Notes under the pieces: model-generated
Databases searched by the model: none
What the model saw: only the letters and a program-made list of their open reading frames with translations
Told to the model about the DNA's origin: nothing
Source of the DNA: Spirodela intermedia
Taxonomy: Eukaryota > Streptophyta > Magnoliopsida > Alismatales > Araceae
NCBI GenBank assembly: GCA_902729315.2
Contig: LR746268.1
Span: 8,539,501-8,603,500, forward strand
Reading direction: 5' to 3'
Length of the DNA: 64,000 nucleotides
In this document: positions 11,600-24,619 of the stretch, piece after piece
Numbering within the stretch: the first letter of the stretch is position 1
Layout: the number at the start of each line of letters is the position of its first letter
Translations under genes and position numbers: made by a program

Positions 11600-14500
11600 T
11601 CAGAAGAGCTCCGGGCCCCTCGCCCTCTTCCTCGCCAGGTAGCGGTCTCTGGCTGCGGCCACCGCGTCCTCTGTTCTCTTGTATCGTTCCACCGGCGGTT
11701 GCTCCTTGGCGGCACCTGCCTCTTCCGCCTCTTCCGCCTCTTCCGCCGCCGCCGCCGGCTGCGCCGCCGGTTCTGGTGGCTGGGAAGCGACTCCTCGGTG
11801 CCGTGGGACGTCCGGGGTGGAGGCTCTGCTGGGGGAAGCTAGGGGTTGACTGTATTCCTTGACCTGCCTCTCAGCGGGCCTATCAGGTGCAGGCTCGGGT
11901 GTTACAGAAGGCTTCTTGGGTTCAGATCCTCCGGCTCCAAAGGCGACGTTTTTATTCAGATTGAAGTAGAAATCAGTGAGATCGCCCTTCGTCACCTGTT
12001 GGGCAAAACCATATTTTGACCCGGATTAGCCATGCCGGAGATCTGATCTAGGAAAAAATAATGCATCATCAAGCATTGTTTCAGCAGCCGAATCAAAGAA
12101 GAGGATGAAGGGCCATCGACCAGAGATTATCATGTGATGATAAAATAAAATAAAAATAAAAAGAGAGAAAAGGAATAAAGGACAGATATAGAAAGATCCT
12201 AGACCAAAGATTTTTTTTTAATTTCCAAAATCCGATTCAAAATAATTAATATTCAACTGCCTTCTCTCCTGTTCTCTTGCTTCTGCTGGCTGCAGCAGCC
12301 TCTTCTTCTGATTACTTTTGACTGTTCTTCAGCTCTCCCTCTGGCCAGAGGAGAGACAAGGCCTTGAATTTCCCTATCCATGTAAGATCAGCCATTTCGT
12401 CCAGGTGCCAAGTCACCACAGAATTGTCCAGTCAGCATCCAAGCCAGTCCAGGTGTAGTTTTGGATGTGGAGACATATGCACTAGTCATTATGCAGGAGA
12501 AGGGAGAAGGCTCCGAATAGAGGATGATTTCTCTTTCACCTATACTCTGATAGACTCACTGTTGTACTAGGCTTTTCATACGTTGACCGTAAGGTAGTGA
12601 TCAGGATCTGGGTCCTCTTATACATGTACTCATTCAGATTTAGATCAAAAAGCTCAGCTACCTGGACATGCTTTAGTTTGTTTCACCATATGAGAAGACA
12701 CCATATGAGAAGTACTACTTTCATTCGCGAAAGAATAAAATAATAAATATTTAATGAATTTCACTCAAAATAACGATTTGGCTAAGAAAATCTGAATGAA
12801 TCGAGTGTCTTGATAGGATCACAAGGACGCCGCAATTTAATAAAGGAAGGAAAAGTCAAAATGAGTTGGAGAAGCGTACATCATTTTTCGCCTCTCGAAG
12901 TTCACGTAAGCGCTCCTCTTCCAGCCACTTTGCCTGCTCAGCAAGCTTTTTCTTGTAGCCAGATGTAACAAACTTCTCTTTGTCAGAAAAAAGGTGATCG
13001 TCTTTGCTTCTCTCTTTGAGCAACTTCTTTTCGTAGACGATTTCATGCTCTCGCTCCCGTTCTTTGGCTTTCTCCATCAGTTTCAGTATGTATTTTGGCT
13101 GAATGGTAAGGCATCAAGACCATTAGATCCTCATATGCAATAAACTTAAAAATGAAAATGTGTACATACAGATGAGGAAAAGATAAAAGGAATGACAATG
13201 ATCTTGACATACACAATTATTTCCAATAAATCACAACCTTTGCATTTGCATTTCAACGTCCTAAAGGATGGTTTTGGTCAGCATTATATCAAAATACTCC
13301 AAAAACACGCATTGGATAGAAGTATTAGAACTCTATCGTAGGTCCACGAGTCTACCTGATCATCGGAATGGCCTTCAAATGCTTTACGCACACATATGTA
13401 TAAAATGCAGAGAACATCGAAAATTCAAAGTACTGCTGGCCGCAGCAGATTGAAGCACGCACAACGCATACGTATTAGTCACGGTTGTCTTTTACTTCTT
13501 CTTTTCACTTGATTGAAAATTACTAAGCTTGTTCCTTTTCAAGGGTTTTTTTCTCCGTTGTGTAATTTTTATGCTCACTCACAGATGTTTTAGTGCTTCA
13601 GTATGATCAACAAGAACTGAAAAGGAAATGCTATGATGAATAAAAAACTTATTCTGTTCTTTATCAGACACGGCATTTTGACTCATTTAGTTTCATAAAA
13701 CAAATTTTCAAGTCATAAGAATATGCAAATAGATTTATCCTCAGGTAGATAATGATCTTGTTCGGACATAAAGGTTGAATGACATTGTCTTCATAGAATA
13801 GTCATGGACTAGTCTATGATTATTCTAGAATAGTTTCATAGAAAGCTTCATAGAATAGTCTCTTTAATCTGCATTGTATGTAAACGTTCAGAACCAGTCA
13901 TCCAAACTAATTTAAAGGAATATAGTGTGATCCAAGGGGTCTACAATCCAACTTCCAGAATTTTCAGCAAGGTGGTCCGTTTTCACCAGCTAGCAACTAT
14001 CAAGTCTACAGCGTTATAGCGAAAGTAAATCTGACTTCAGGCTGGCAGCACAAGTTTGATGATAATGTTGATCATTTATAAAATGTCATCACAAAGGAAA
14101 GGATAACAATGAGAACCTTGAAAAATAACTATCAAAAGGTAATAATACTAAACAAAAAAACCATCCCCTCCTCCAAAGCTTTACTAATAATTTAATCCAA
14201 GAAAAATTATTTAAAATCGCAAACATATTTGTCACTCAAAGAATGAGTATTTGAACAAACTTAAGAAAAAAAAGATCATGTTCTGTCTCGAAGTTCACTT
14301 TCTTCTACTTTTCTGAAAGATATTTTACAGGCGGACTGGAAATAAAAAACTACAGTGCGTCCATGTATCTTTCTTTGTTGATGGTCGATGAAGGCCAAAA
14401 TTTATCAAAGCGGAATGAGAAAATTGAAAAGTACCTTCCGCTCTGTCTTATCCTGTGCAAGAGGCCGGACAGTCTCCTGCTTAAACTTATCATATGCCCC

Positions 14501-15229
14501 GTCATAGTCAAAAATAGAAGAATCCTCCGCTAAGGCTTTCTTGTGCATGGCCTCTGTCTTCAGAAACAAAAAATAATGAAAAGTGAGGACACCATGAAAC
14601 ATCAACTGCCAATAAGAAACCAGAGATGAAGGAATATTTAAAGGTATGTGAATCAATTGAGGTAAACGTAGAGACTAGAGAAACGTAGCAGAGGTTCTGA
14701 GTATGACCTGAAAGCTGCGAAATTTTCATTCCCAAGCTTGTGTATACCACACATCAAGAAATAAAGAGCTAGACAATGCCAAGTAGTGAAAGAATTACGC
14801 TATAGAAAAAATACGGAAGAGGTTCGAGGGAATTCCCTTCGCAGTTTTCTATTGGAATTAAATCAACCATAAAATATCTAAATCTCCAGAATAGGCATTA
14901 GATATTAGTCATCCTAATGTGTATGTCTTTATCGTATATCCTATTATATTAACGTTCATCCTAGCGTTTATTTCGGAAACTATGGTCACTGCTTCATGCG
15001 GTGGATCAAGTAAAACATCCAACTTAGGCCTTCCCCCTATAAAAGTTTAAAGATCAGAGTCAGGGAGCCTTACTTCCTTCTTCGACCTTTTCATAGCAGC
15101 CTGGCGGGCGATATCCTTCTCTACATCGTCGTCATCCTCATCCCCAGCCCCGAAACCAGGAGCCGGAGGCGGGAGGGTGGGCCTGGTGGCCACTGGCTTC
15201 TTCCTAAGCTGCAAACCGTACCCACTCAT
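11600..15229 (-). CDS. NSRP1: NSRP1-like nuclear speckle splicing regulator
   Basis: Four coding exons: 15074-15229, 14435-14557, 12880-13098 and 11600-11995, all phase-0 GT-AG junctions, giving 297 residues. The N-terminus MSGYGLQLRKK, the HKKALAEDSSIFDYDG block and the KYILKLMEKAKEREREHEIVYE coiled-coil region (residues about 94-166) are the conserved DUF2040 core of nuclear speckle splicing regulatory protein 1. DLTDFYFNLNKNVAFG follows at the start of exon 4. The C-terminal part is Ala/Glu/Pro-rich and ends in a basic RKRARG stretch. The family is known as alternative-splicing factors in nuclear speckles; RNA targets are not visible here. The last exon ends close to the protease promoter, so its 3' UTR must overlap that promoter. 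Confidence 0.92.
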
Positions 15230-16144
15230 ATCGGCGCCTTCTCTGCAACCAGTATACCGAGGTAAAGAGGAATCGACCGAAGAAACCCTAGATCCCGACA
15301 GACCCTTGGACTGCCAGCGCCACAGGCGGTTCTCACACTCCTTAGACCGGCCAACTTCTCGAAACGCCGGCGTCACGGACCTCGAATCAAGCACCCCCCC
15401 GCCCTCTCCTCCCACCGACCATTCCCGGCTACCGCCGTCGGGCGTTCCTCGCCAGTCCCTTCTCTTCCGTCCTTGCCGAGGAAGAAGACGATGATGATTA
15501 TAATTTCCAAGTCCTCCACACCCACCCCCCTCAACCGGACAGAACCGGACAGGTCCTTATGTCTCTGGCATGAACCGCCTGTGAACCGAACCGGGAATGA
15601 CGTAATCGAACCCGGTTCTACCCCCGCGTTAGGTACCCTTGACAACAGCAGACGTAAAATACTACATTACAATTTGTTAATTAAATATTATTTTTTAACA
15701 CCCACTTTTATAATTAATTTCTTGTATTTCCCATATTTTTGTTTTAAAAACCAATGTTTATAATTAATTGCGCATACACCCTGTCTGACCCGAATCGGGA
15801 TCGGCCGATCCAACCCAGAGCCCCAACCTGGCTGGAGGCTGCAGCAGGCGCCATCACCGAGCGAATCCTCCGCCGGCGCCGGGGCTCAGTGGCCCTCCGG
15901 CAAGACGGGTGGCGCCGCCGACGCCGCCTCCTTTCCGCCGGGGAACGGTCCGAGAACGCCGCCACCACCACCATGGAGTGGCGGCGCATTCTGGGAGAAG
16001 GTGGGTCCACCAGGAGCGAATACAGAACGCCCTCTGTGTCTGCAACTTTCGGAGCTCCGGCCTGAAGGATTGGTCGTCTTTAAAGTGCGGCCCTGCAAGT
16101 TTCCTTTTGCTGGTCCTTCTTCTTCTCGGAGGTCCCCCGGCTGT
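15230..16144. other. Spacer between NSRP1 promoter and IDM1-like 3' end
   Basis: Both flanking genes are on the minus strand, so this holds the NSRP1 promoter and leader (GC-rich, 15230-15640), a short AT-rich patch (15650-15780) and the 3' UTR region of the IDM1-like gene. Long frames in 15750-16140 are GC-rich shadows with no recognisable domain. Confidence 0.5.
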
Positions 16145-19100
16145 TCACAATCTGCGCCAACGCGAGATTACGCCATGGAAGACGCTGACTACGAGGAAGG
16201 AGAAGACGCGATCGTTACCTGCATGGGCTCCTGGTGTGGTGGGGATGGATTTCTTGAGCAGAAAGGTCTGGGGAAAGGCCACCAGACTGAGGCTTCTGAT
16301 CTCTTCGCGGTCCGACTCCTCGAGGGGTTCGAAGGAAAATGAGTCAATCCACGTCTCCAGCAGCTCTCCCGCGGCAGGAATCATCAGCTTCTCCACGCGC
16401 AGCGATGACAGAAGCTGCCGGAGGAAACAACCGACTGTAAGGTGGATCTTTTTAATGCGAATTTTCTATAAAGAGTAAAATTCAGATCGAAGAAGAAGAC
16501 CTGAATTTTACTATTTATATAAGATCCTGTTAGAAGCTGGCTGGTCAACCTGTTCGATGGCAGTGAGAAGGCGGCGGCACATGCCTTGCCTCCGGTGCAT
16601 GGGCCGTGTTCCCATGAACGGCATCTCCGCCAAACGTCTTCCATGGAACCTGCATGACGCCATTAAACGGATTTCTGTGAGCACCTTAAAATCACGCATC
16701 AGAAACATGCATGATCTTGTGTGTGGCTACGAGCTGGTGAAGCCAAGTCAACGCTGGGATAATCACAGACCTCAGGGAGGCAGCTGAGATGATCTCGTCA
16801 TCCTTCTCCAAGATCATCGTATAAAACCCAGCATAATGCAGGCGCTTGAAATTTGACCTGTAATTTAAAAAAAAAAAAAGATCAAAATTATTGCATTTCA
16901 ATGCACCGGCTGCATGCTTTAATGATCACAAGAGAATCTCAGAAGTACCCGCAGTTGAAAACCGCATGGGATATCATGTCCACGCCAGTCCTGAAGTCAA
17001 CCACAGGCATGAAGCACTCGTTGAGGACCAAGAGCGCCATCGAGAGCCTCCTGTTGCATTCCATGGTGAGAAGCACTCGCTCATCCGAGTTGACTTCCTC
17101 CTGTTCCTCGAGACGCTTGAGCAGAACCCAAGATAAGCCCTCCCCGATCTTGTTCACGATGCCCAGGGAACGAAATAATGCAGCATCAACCTGCAGTTCA
17201 CGAATCACAGAAAATCACTTCCGGGGTTAAGAAAAGTCAACGACTCCATGATCGATGGAGGATATCAATCATGCTCTTTTTCTCGTCAAAAAATAAGAAA
17301 ATATAGGATACCTGCTTGCAGTCTTCCCCGCAGAACAACAGGGATTCTGCAAGCTTTTCAGGAATCTGGCTTTCTCTGGTGCATTCCCAGTGATCTAGAG
17401 CCAAAAACCATCACAAACGTGTTATTTATACGCAAAATGATTAAGTTAAAAGAGAAAATATCACTATACTAACACTTGCGATAACATTGCTGGCATGTGA
17501 ACAGGGATAAAGTCTCCTTCTTTCCATCAGACACGGAGCAGAATGTGCATGTACAGTACGGACAGTGCCACCTTCCCTCAGGCAAGGCCTGTACACAGCA
17601 AGAAAGTCAGAAAAAAACATAATTTTTGAAAATAATCATTTATCCAGATAATTTCTGATTATGAAAAAAAATCAGAATTCCAAGATAATTGGAATATTCT
17701 TTAGAGCAATACCAACAGGATGACCAATTTTTTTCTGTGTGATGGATATTCGACCAAATTTCACTTTTTTCTTGAATTATTGGGGCCCAAAATGAGCAGG
17801 GGTTCATTGAGATGGAGGAGGAAAGTCAACGGATGTCGACAGTTTAAGAGAAAGAAAGAGGTACGTACCTTCAGCTGTAAGCAGTCCTGGTGGAAGGTGG
17901 AAGGGCAACTGTCGCAGCAAATCAGGTACCCGCCATCAGCGCAGACCCCACAGGAATCATCACTTGGATCCAGGCCAACTTCAATGGTCTGAAAGTCAAC
18001 CTTCCTCAGCTTCCTCTCTCTCTCCCATGCCTCCATCTGGCACTGCATCAACGACTTCCCAGAAGCAAGGCAAATATCATACCATGGTTGACCGAGGTCG
18101 CTACCAGCGTGGGAGTCAAACTCAAGGAGGGGCATGGTCTTCTCGCAGCAGCTGCACCAGATGCCGTCTCTGGTAGCCAAGCCCCTCACCTGATCGCCTC
18201 CATTGTCGTTGACTTTGTGAACCAGAATACCATTTTCGAACAGGATTCCAGCATCAATCAGCCATGATAATGCGGTAATTCTTCCTTGGGGAATCATGCC
18301 TACCTGGGCATCATCCTCATTTTTCCTCACCGTCAGACCACATCCACTTCGCTGCCTCCTCTTCCCACTTAGACCAGAAGCATCTCCTGGGTTCCTTCTT
18401 CTCGCATGAACCAAGTCGATTAGGTTATTTCTTGGTCGCAGACATCTCTTCGAGCCCCTTCTTTTGGTCCTCTCAGTCTTCTTCAATGATCTGCTCTCCA
18501 TTTCAATCTGGGTGCTTGGTATTCCACGATCTATCTCTTCTGAAAAAGGAGTCTCCTTTGAGAAAAGATGTTGAACTTCGTCGTGCATTCCAGCTTCTGG
18601 GCTAGTTGAATCTTGTGGCTTGTCAGTGTTTCTGGAAGTCAAAGGATATGTCGCAAGCGTGGAGAAATCTTGGAAACAAGGGTCAACTCCCGCCTCTGTA
18701 TCTCTTCCTCTGTGGGGAAGAACACATTGCTCTTTCTCACACAAGTATCTCTTGGTTGATGGTTCCATACCCATGTCATCAGATTTCTCGTTGACTCCCG
18801 TAAAGTGGTTGACTTTGTCCCGATATCTCATTTCTCCGCTGACAAGAAAGGTAAACTTCCCCCCGTCGTTCTTCACCAAACCCCCACCTGGCATTACAGA
18901 TGAGCCCACCAAGTTTCTCTCACGTTTTCTTTCCGGATTGATCTCCCTTTCAGAGGCAGAATGATCCTTGATCTCCACCTGGTTCACCTTCTTCGGTGGG
19001 TGCTCTGTTTCTCCGGAAAGATTCAAGGAAACCCCATCGTCTTCTTCAATGGTTCCTCGTCTTCCTCCCAACTGGTCTGTGCGCGATCCTCGAGGTATCG

Positions 19101-19815
19101 CTTGCTCTGTAACATCTATAACAGAGATTATATCAACGTCGTCTCCGTTCTTTCTGCCCTCTCGCTCGTTCAGCTTAATCTCCGCCACGTCTGGGCGATG
19201 AACCCCGGCGCCTCCGCCATGAAAAGCCTGGGACGAGCTTCGCGCTGTCTCCTTTTTCTGTGAAGAATCTCCGACGAATTTCTCGAAAGCTTTGGCCATG
19301 GAGTAATACGCGGAACCCTCCGGGGAGGTGTAGATCGCTTCGCCGCCCTCGCGGGAGGTCACCATCCAGCCGAAGAATTCCAGAAGGTTGACCAGGTACG
19401 CCGGCGGGGGCGCCGTACCGGAGGAAGCGTTCTTCGTCTCTTCGACAACGGAGCTGTGGGGGAGCGCCGCCGGCTGCTGTCGCGCTGAAGAACACGGATT
19501 CGCGACAGGGGGCAACGAGCCTTCCTCTCTCCTCCCAGTGTTTTCATCCTTCCTTCCCCGGTGACTGGGAATCCTGGGTAATCGCCGGCGGTGCTCCGTT
19601 GGGTAATCGCCGGCGACAGTGGCCTGGGAAGCGGCGGAGGGAGTGGCCTCCAGTTGGGGAAAGGACTGGAAATAGCTGGAGTTCCCGAGCCCGACGGTGT
19701 TGGTACTCAGATTGAGCACCAGGAAGGTGCCCCTCGGTGGCCGCGGCGGCGGCGGCGCCGCCGCCGCCGCCGTGGAATTCCGGCGCCAAAGTACCATCTC
19801 CTGCGAAGGAACCAT
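16145..19815 (-). CDS. IDM1: IDM1-like PHD-finger/GNAT histone acetyltransferase
   Basis: Seven coding exons: 17869-19815, 17474-17588, 17312-17394, 16949-17190, 16771-16857, 16550-16649 and 16145-16414, giving 947 residues with all junctions in frame. The long first exon is mostly disordered. It ends with a region containing [20 protein letters not shown] and the start of a PHD finger ([24 protein letters not shown], residues about 623-646). Exon 2 completes the zinc ligands ([11 protein letters not shown]) and exons 2-3 hold a second Cys/His cluster. Exons 4-7 form a GNAT fold with [29 protein letters not shown] and the acetyl-CoA loop [11 protein letters not shown]. Arabidopsis IDM1/ROS4 binds unmethylated H3K4, acetylates H3K18/K23 and helps recruit ROS1 DNA demethylase. 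Several paralogs share this layout, so exact orthology is inferred. Confidence 0.9.
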
Positions 19816-22790
19816 CTCTCCTCCGAAGCTTCCTCCAATGTCGGTAGCGTCCCCCCCACCGGCGACGGAGATGGAAGAATTCCCGGTGCCGGAGCGGCAG
19901 AGCGGACGGGACTATGAAAGCGGTGGGCTCGCCTGTCCCCAGCTGGACATCCGCAGGTCGCCATGAATACGAGCTCGGAAATCTCTCCCGCGCAGGAGGC
20001 GACCGCCAGGCCCGACGGAACGATGATCACACCGCTCTGAAAGGAAAACCAGATGGCTTCTCCATTAAACCTCCGCCGAGGTGGATCGTCGCTGTCTTTC
20101 CTCCCTGGGTTGGCTGGTAGTCAACGGCATCCCTACGTGCTGCCGCCAGCATGGAAGGGCATCTCTCTGGAGATCTCCTCATCAAATCCTTCCCGAAGGC
20201 TGCAGGTTGACCTCTCAACAACGAGGCCGCTAAAAGTCGACGGTCACGTGTGGCGCGATCGTTGACTTTCTACTATTATTATGATTATTTATATTCGATA
20301 GATAACCAGGTTCTTTGTGACGCAGCGCTGCAGGTGATTGGCTACGCACTTGGGAGGTGTTTATCTAAGAATATTTGATAGGTTGGAAACAGGACACGTG
20401 TAGGTACCGCGTGGACTGAGAGGATCCCTGTCGAGCGCTCGGCACCACATCCTCCTCCCCGCGGGGGGGCGGAAGCGGCGGCGGCGGGGCATAGAAGGGC
20501 TCTGCCGCATTGGCCCAACACCCATCTGCCCCCCGGTCTTCTGCTCCAGCTCCGTGGTCGTCCGCCTTCGCGCTCCCCCCGGGGAGCTTCTTGGGTAGGA
20601 AAATCGGTGGGCTCCTTTGCATTTTGTTCTGTTCCGAAGGGAAATGCTCGCCTCCTTGATGCCGCTGTGGCTTCAAGATCCTGGTCTGCGGATCGGAAGG
20701 GGAGCTTGTTTCCTGCTGAATGTTTGTGTTTGGATGGGGAATTTCCGTTCTATAACCTTGGTGTTCGCGATTTAGGGAAGAACATGGGGATCTCTTGGTG
20801 TTTTGTTGTTCTTCTTCCTGCGCGTTGAATCGTTCTTTCCGTCATCTCTCATTTTGATTTTCTTGAGATGGAGCGGGATGATTGTGTTCGTTGCGTCGCG
20901 GCCCTGAACGAGCCGGTGTGCAATGATTCGTGTAGAAAGAATGCATGCTCTCGGTTCGTCCGTGCTCATGCTTATTGGCGGAAAAAGTCCTGGCAGATTG
21001 AAAAAAAAAATCCACTGTTGAGTCTCAGGCTTGTCTCGAAAACCTTCTTTTTGCTCATTTCACCTTCCTACATATACATATGAACTCTGTTCTTCATGCC
21101 TAAGATCCATTTGCCGTCCTCAACAATTTGGGTTCCATCTTTACATGTTTTCAGTCCGCCCTTTTAGGAAATTAATCAAAATCAGGTATCTGTCCCGTTA
21201 TCAGTATGGATCCATTGCTCTTTAGACTATATGGGAGAGAGCAGAGACTCCCAGAGGCTCCTAGTCGCCTGATATCACCTCAACGTTCTGTGATACAGCG
21301 CTGGGCATGGCAGAAACATGGACTCATCTTCCAAATTGGGTCTAAAAGTCAACATGCCAAGAGCAAGGATATTTTTCAATATAATCCTGCCCTCAGCTTC
21401 TCATCCATAATTTTCAGTTCATCTCCGCCGCCACTCATACCCATGTACCTATTTTTGTTTCCTTGAAGAGAGTTTAGCTATCTGATCTTTTTTATTTCCA
21501 AATTAAACTGAATTCTCTATTTCACTACATAGAAGATAGTTTTTCTCCACCATCCATATTAATACCAATTATATTTTTCCCACATTAATATAATCATTGT
21601 TCATCGCTATAGGTGCATTCATCCAACTGTACCCACAAGCCTCGGTTCTGTTTAGTACAACTGCATTATACCAAACATTATTTTTATGCTTCACTGAGCT
21701 ATTCCTAGAGGAATCATTTTCCACTGATGTCATGAAGCAGGAAGCTAACTCCAAAAAATATAAATGAAATGTAAAAAAAATATATATTCTGAAAATTATT
21801 TGTCAAATTGTGTAGTGAATAAAAATTTAGACAAATAATCGCCGTGCCTACCCCTGCCACATAATTTTTTTTCTGTGATGAACTTTTCTATTCCAATCAT
21901 ACATATGTAAGCTATATCAAAGGAGTGATTTTTATCAAAGGTTTTGTGCATCCCCTTTGATATCAGTTTTAAAGACACCCTCATAATTCCTTTACAGATA
22001 TATTATTCGCTGAAATCACCTGTTGACCAGCTTCTGGTGTTAGCTGATTCCTTTTTCTTAGGAGTTGACTCAGTTTTTTTCCATTATTGTCGTCTGAGTC
22101 CGTTATCCACCATCTCCCACCTCACAAAGGAGGAAAAGATAATATAAACAAGCTACTTAAGGCACAGATTTGAAAGTCCTCACTGTTTCCATTTCCTCAT
22201 CTTATACATGCACCCATTTTATAGCATTGGAGATGGATACTTAAATTTTTCGAAACATATTTGTGTCTATTCTGCAATATGCACCAGGACAGCTCTTCGG
22301 ACGTTTGACTCTTTTTTTCTTTTTCTTTATTTTATTTTTTATTTTTATTTTTATTTTTATTTTTTTACAAAACACCTGTCAGGCATCCTTGAAACAGAAA
22401 TTGGGTTCCTTGTTATGTTTGACTTTTTTGTTCTGACTCTTGGGGATTTTGTTTAGCACAGGGGCTAATCTGTAAATCTTTATTTATACCAGAAATCCAT
22501 TGCTCAATCCCATCTCCATTTCCTTCACGTTAATAGCCTGAGTAATGACAATCAGAGTTGCCATGATTACTCTCCTCACCCACCATGTTGACGCTCATAT
22601 TAGAGCAATAATTAATTGCCATAGTTATTAATCGCAACTAATTACCCCACGTCCCCAATGAAGAAAAGAAGATTCTATAGGAAATTTCATCGACCCATCT
22701 GAATATTCTTCTGTCGATGGTCCCTTACGGATGCATTGTTTGCCTTTTGGTTGGTGACAGGGGAGGACTGGCCAGGAGTTCGGTGTCAGC
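19816..22790. other. Divergent intergenic region
   Basis: Lies between the IDM1-like gene (minus) and the 81-residue protein gene (plus), so it holds both promoters. The part to about 20900 is GC-rich, with promoter/CpG-like character. The part from 21000 to 22700 is AT-rich, with a T/A tract at 22314-22366. The GC-rich part could contain a non-coding first exon of the plus-strand gene, spliced to the acceptor-like TTGGTGACAG just before 22761. That is a guess. No other coding region is seen. Confidence 0.4.
22314..22366 (+). repeat. (TTTTTA)n-type tract
   Basis: A low-complexity run of T4-6A units. Non-coding and likely to vary in length. Confidence 0.85.
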
Positions 22791-23036
22791 ATGGGAAATA
22801 AGCCGGCAAAGGAGGACAAGGGAGAGATCCTGGTGCGGGTCATGCCCCCTCTGGACAGAGCATTTGTGAAGTGGCTGGCCCAAGATCTTGAGAGGATCCA
22901 CGGCTTCAAGGTCAAAAATCAGCCGCCAATCAGGCCCCCGGACCATTACATCGAGTACATGCGACTGCAGGGCTGGCTTGATGTGGACCTGGACGACCCA
23001 GACATTGCCCGCCTGGCGAAATCTCCGCGAGCGTAG
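22791..23036 (+). CDS. Small conserved plant protein, 81 aa (possible complex I-associated)
   Basis: Single-exon frame beginning MGNKPAKEDKGEILVRV, with ATG in reasonable context after a short leader. The sequence is dense in conserved-looking charged and aromatic residues (PPLDRAFVKWLAQDLERIHGF, PPDHYIEYMRLQGWLDVDLDDPD). It has no signal peptide and no membrane segment. I recognise it as a short protein conserved among plants. From memory, unconfirmed, it resembles the Arabidopsis At1g67785 product, which has been listed in mitochondrial complex I preparations. Function is otherwise unknown. An acceptor-like CAG at 22758-22760 suggests an intron in the 5' leader, common for small mitochondrial-protein genes. 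Confidence 0.8.
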   Translation: MGNKPAKEDKGEILVRVMPPLDRAFVKWLAQDLERIHGFKVKNQPPIRPPDHYIEYMRLQGWLDVDLDDPDIARLAKSPRA

Positions 23037-23267
23037 CCGGCTGTTCTTCGTCTCCGTCAATCTGAGATCCCTCCGGCGATTGTGATTTGGGTAGATGGGC
23101 ACTGCCTGACCTTCGTCTTTGTTGAACATGATGGCTCCGGATGAGCTCTTTTTTGATTGGTGAGTAAAGAAGTTGAGATGTGGTCAGGCCCTGTGAATTC
23201 TTTCCTTTTACAGGACCCGAGCTCAGAAAAAACTTTTTTTTTACAATAAAAAGATTACGATTATTAT

Positions 23268-23269
<2 letters not shown>

Positions 23270-23313
<44 letters not shown>
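23270..23313 (+). repeat. (TA)n microsatellite
   Basis: About 21 TA repeats, flanked by ATTATCTT and ACATATGC. Lies about 230 bp downstream of the small-protein stop codon. Self-complementary, so able to form a cruciform. Confidence 0.95.
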
Positions 23314-23318
<5 letters not shown>

Positions 23319-24611
23319 GCATTGATGTAATCTTATCAACGTTTTTAAAGACTAGGTTTGACCCAGATGTTTGGAAAATAAAAAGAAATGGATCGGACAT
23401 GACATATCTGGCCACCAAAGTAGATGCCTGGCTGGGGATTAGAAAGAACTCCATAAGACTGTGCAATGCATGAACACATAAGTTTGATTTCTTCCCCGTT
23501 GACTTTGAGCCGGTGACCTGGGTGCCAGAGTGCATGAACAGATGACTTTAAAAAAAAAAGTAAAATTCAAGAGAGTAATTCCAGGAGAAGAATCTAATAA
23601 TGTAGTTAGTATGGGATTGTCACTGCTGTACTTTGACTTTTTTTGTTGCCGGTTTTATCAGCTGAAACCAAGACTCATCAAGAAGAAAAAAAACAGATTT
23701 TTAAAATAACATTCAAGAACATGGTTTGATATCACAGATTCTTACCAACTGAAACACTAATCTGATATTTCTGTGTTCATCTTACTAAACTCTGCACATC
23801 GATCACTGAGAGCGGGTACCTCTGCAGCACAGCGATTGAAAGAATAAAGCAATTCTCCACCATACACTAATCTGATACTTTCCGAAGATTAAAACTTTTT
23901 AAGAGCCAAAAAGGGCATATTTCTTGCCAATATAATCAGAGAGCTTCACTTACAAAAAAAAAAAAAAAGGATTAATAAGAACTTCTTGAATCAGATTCCA
24001 TGCCTTGCATTTGCCGGCAAGAAAAAAAATCCATTAGTGACAATAATTCCACCGAATTTCTTTATGAAATAAAATTTTATTTTCTCATATTATGGTCGTT
24101 CATAATATGATTCTGCATAGAACTTTGACTTACTGATTTTTGGCGTTGGTATTGCAATTAATACAGCCAGAATCAAAAAGACTTTATAAATTTCACATAT
24201 ATACCCCTGCCCCAACCAAAGCTCTTAAAAGGGTCTTCAAAAGACTGGTTTTTTTTTCATACTTAAAACAGTAATATCACTTAATGTGATGCATAATACT
24301 TGATAAACAGAAAGTCAACGTCGTCACCATGGAAACAACAGCGAAGCAGAAATCGAAGAAAAAAAGAGAGGAGAGAGAATGTGTTTAGAATCAGAGGAAA
24401 AATTTAGCATGGATTTAAGAATTCTGTAGTTTCTGCTCATGAAAAATGAGCAAGGAAGTGAAGGGAAGAGTGGACCAGATGAAATCGCTGAGGTCAACCC
24501 TTGATAAACCCGACCTTTCTATTAAAAGCCAAGAGGTGGAACCGACGGCGGTCAAACAGACTGGGTAATTTGATATCTAATAGTTATTTCTGATTATTTA
24601 ATAACATAAAA

Positions 24612-24619
24612 TGACGTCA
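24612..24619 (+). promoter_or_regulatory. Palindromic TGACGTCA (bZIP/TGA-type) site
   Basis: A perfect TGACGTCA palindrome in the presumed LDAH promoter, with a second TGACGT about 40 bp downstream (24653). Sites of this type bind TGA/CREB-like bZIP factors. Function here is inferred from position only. Confidence 0.35.

Noticed and set aside
15909-16478. 189-codon plus-strand frame across the 3' end of the IDM1-like gene
   Set aside because: No recognisable domain and it overlaps the antisense of the last GNAT exon, which is well supported.
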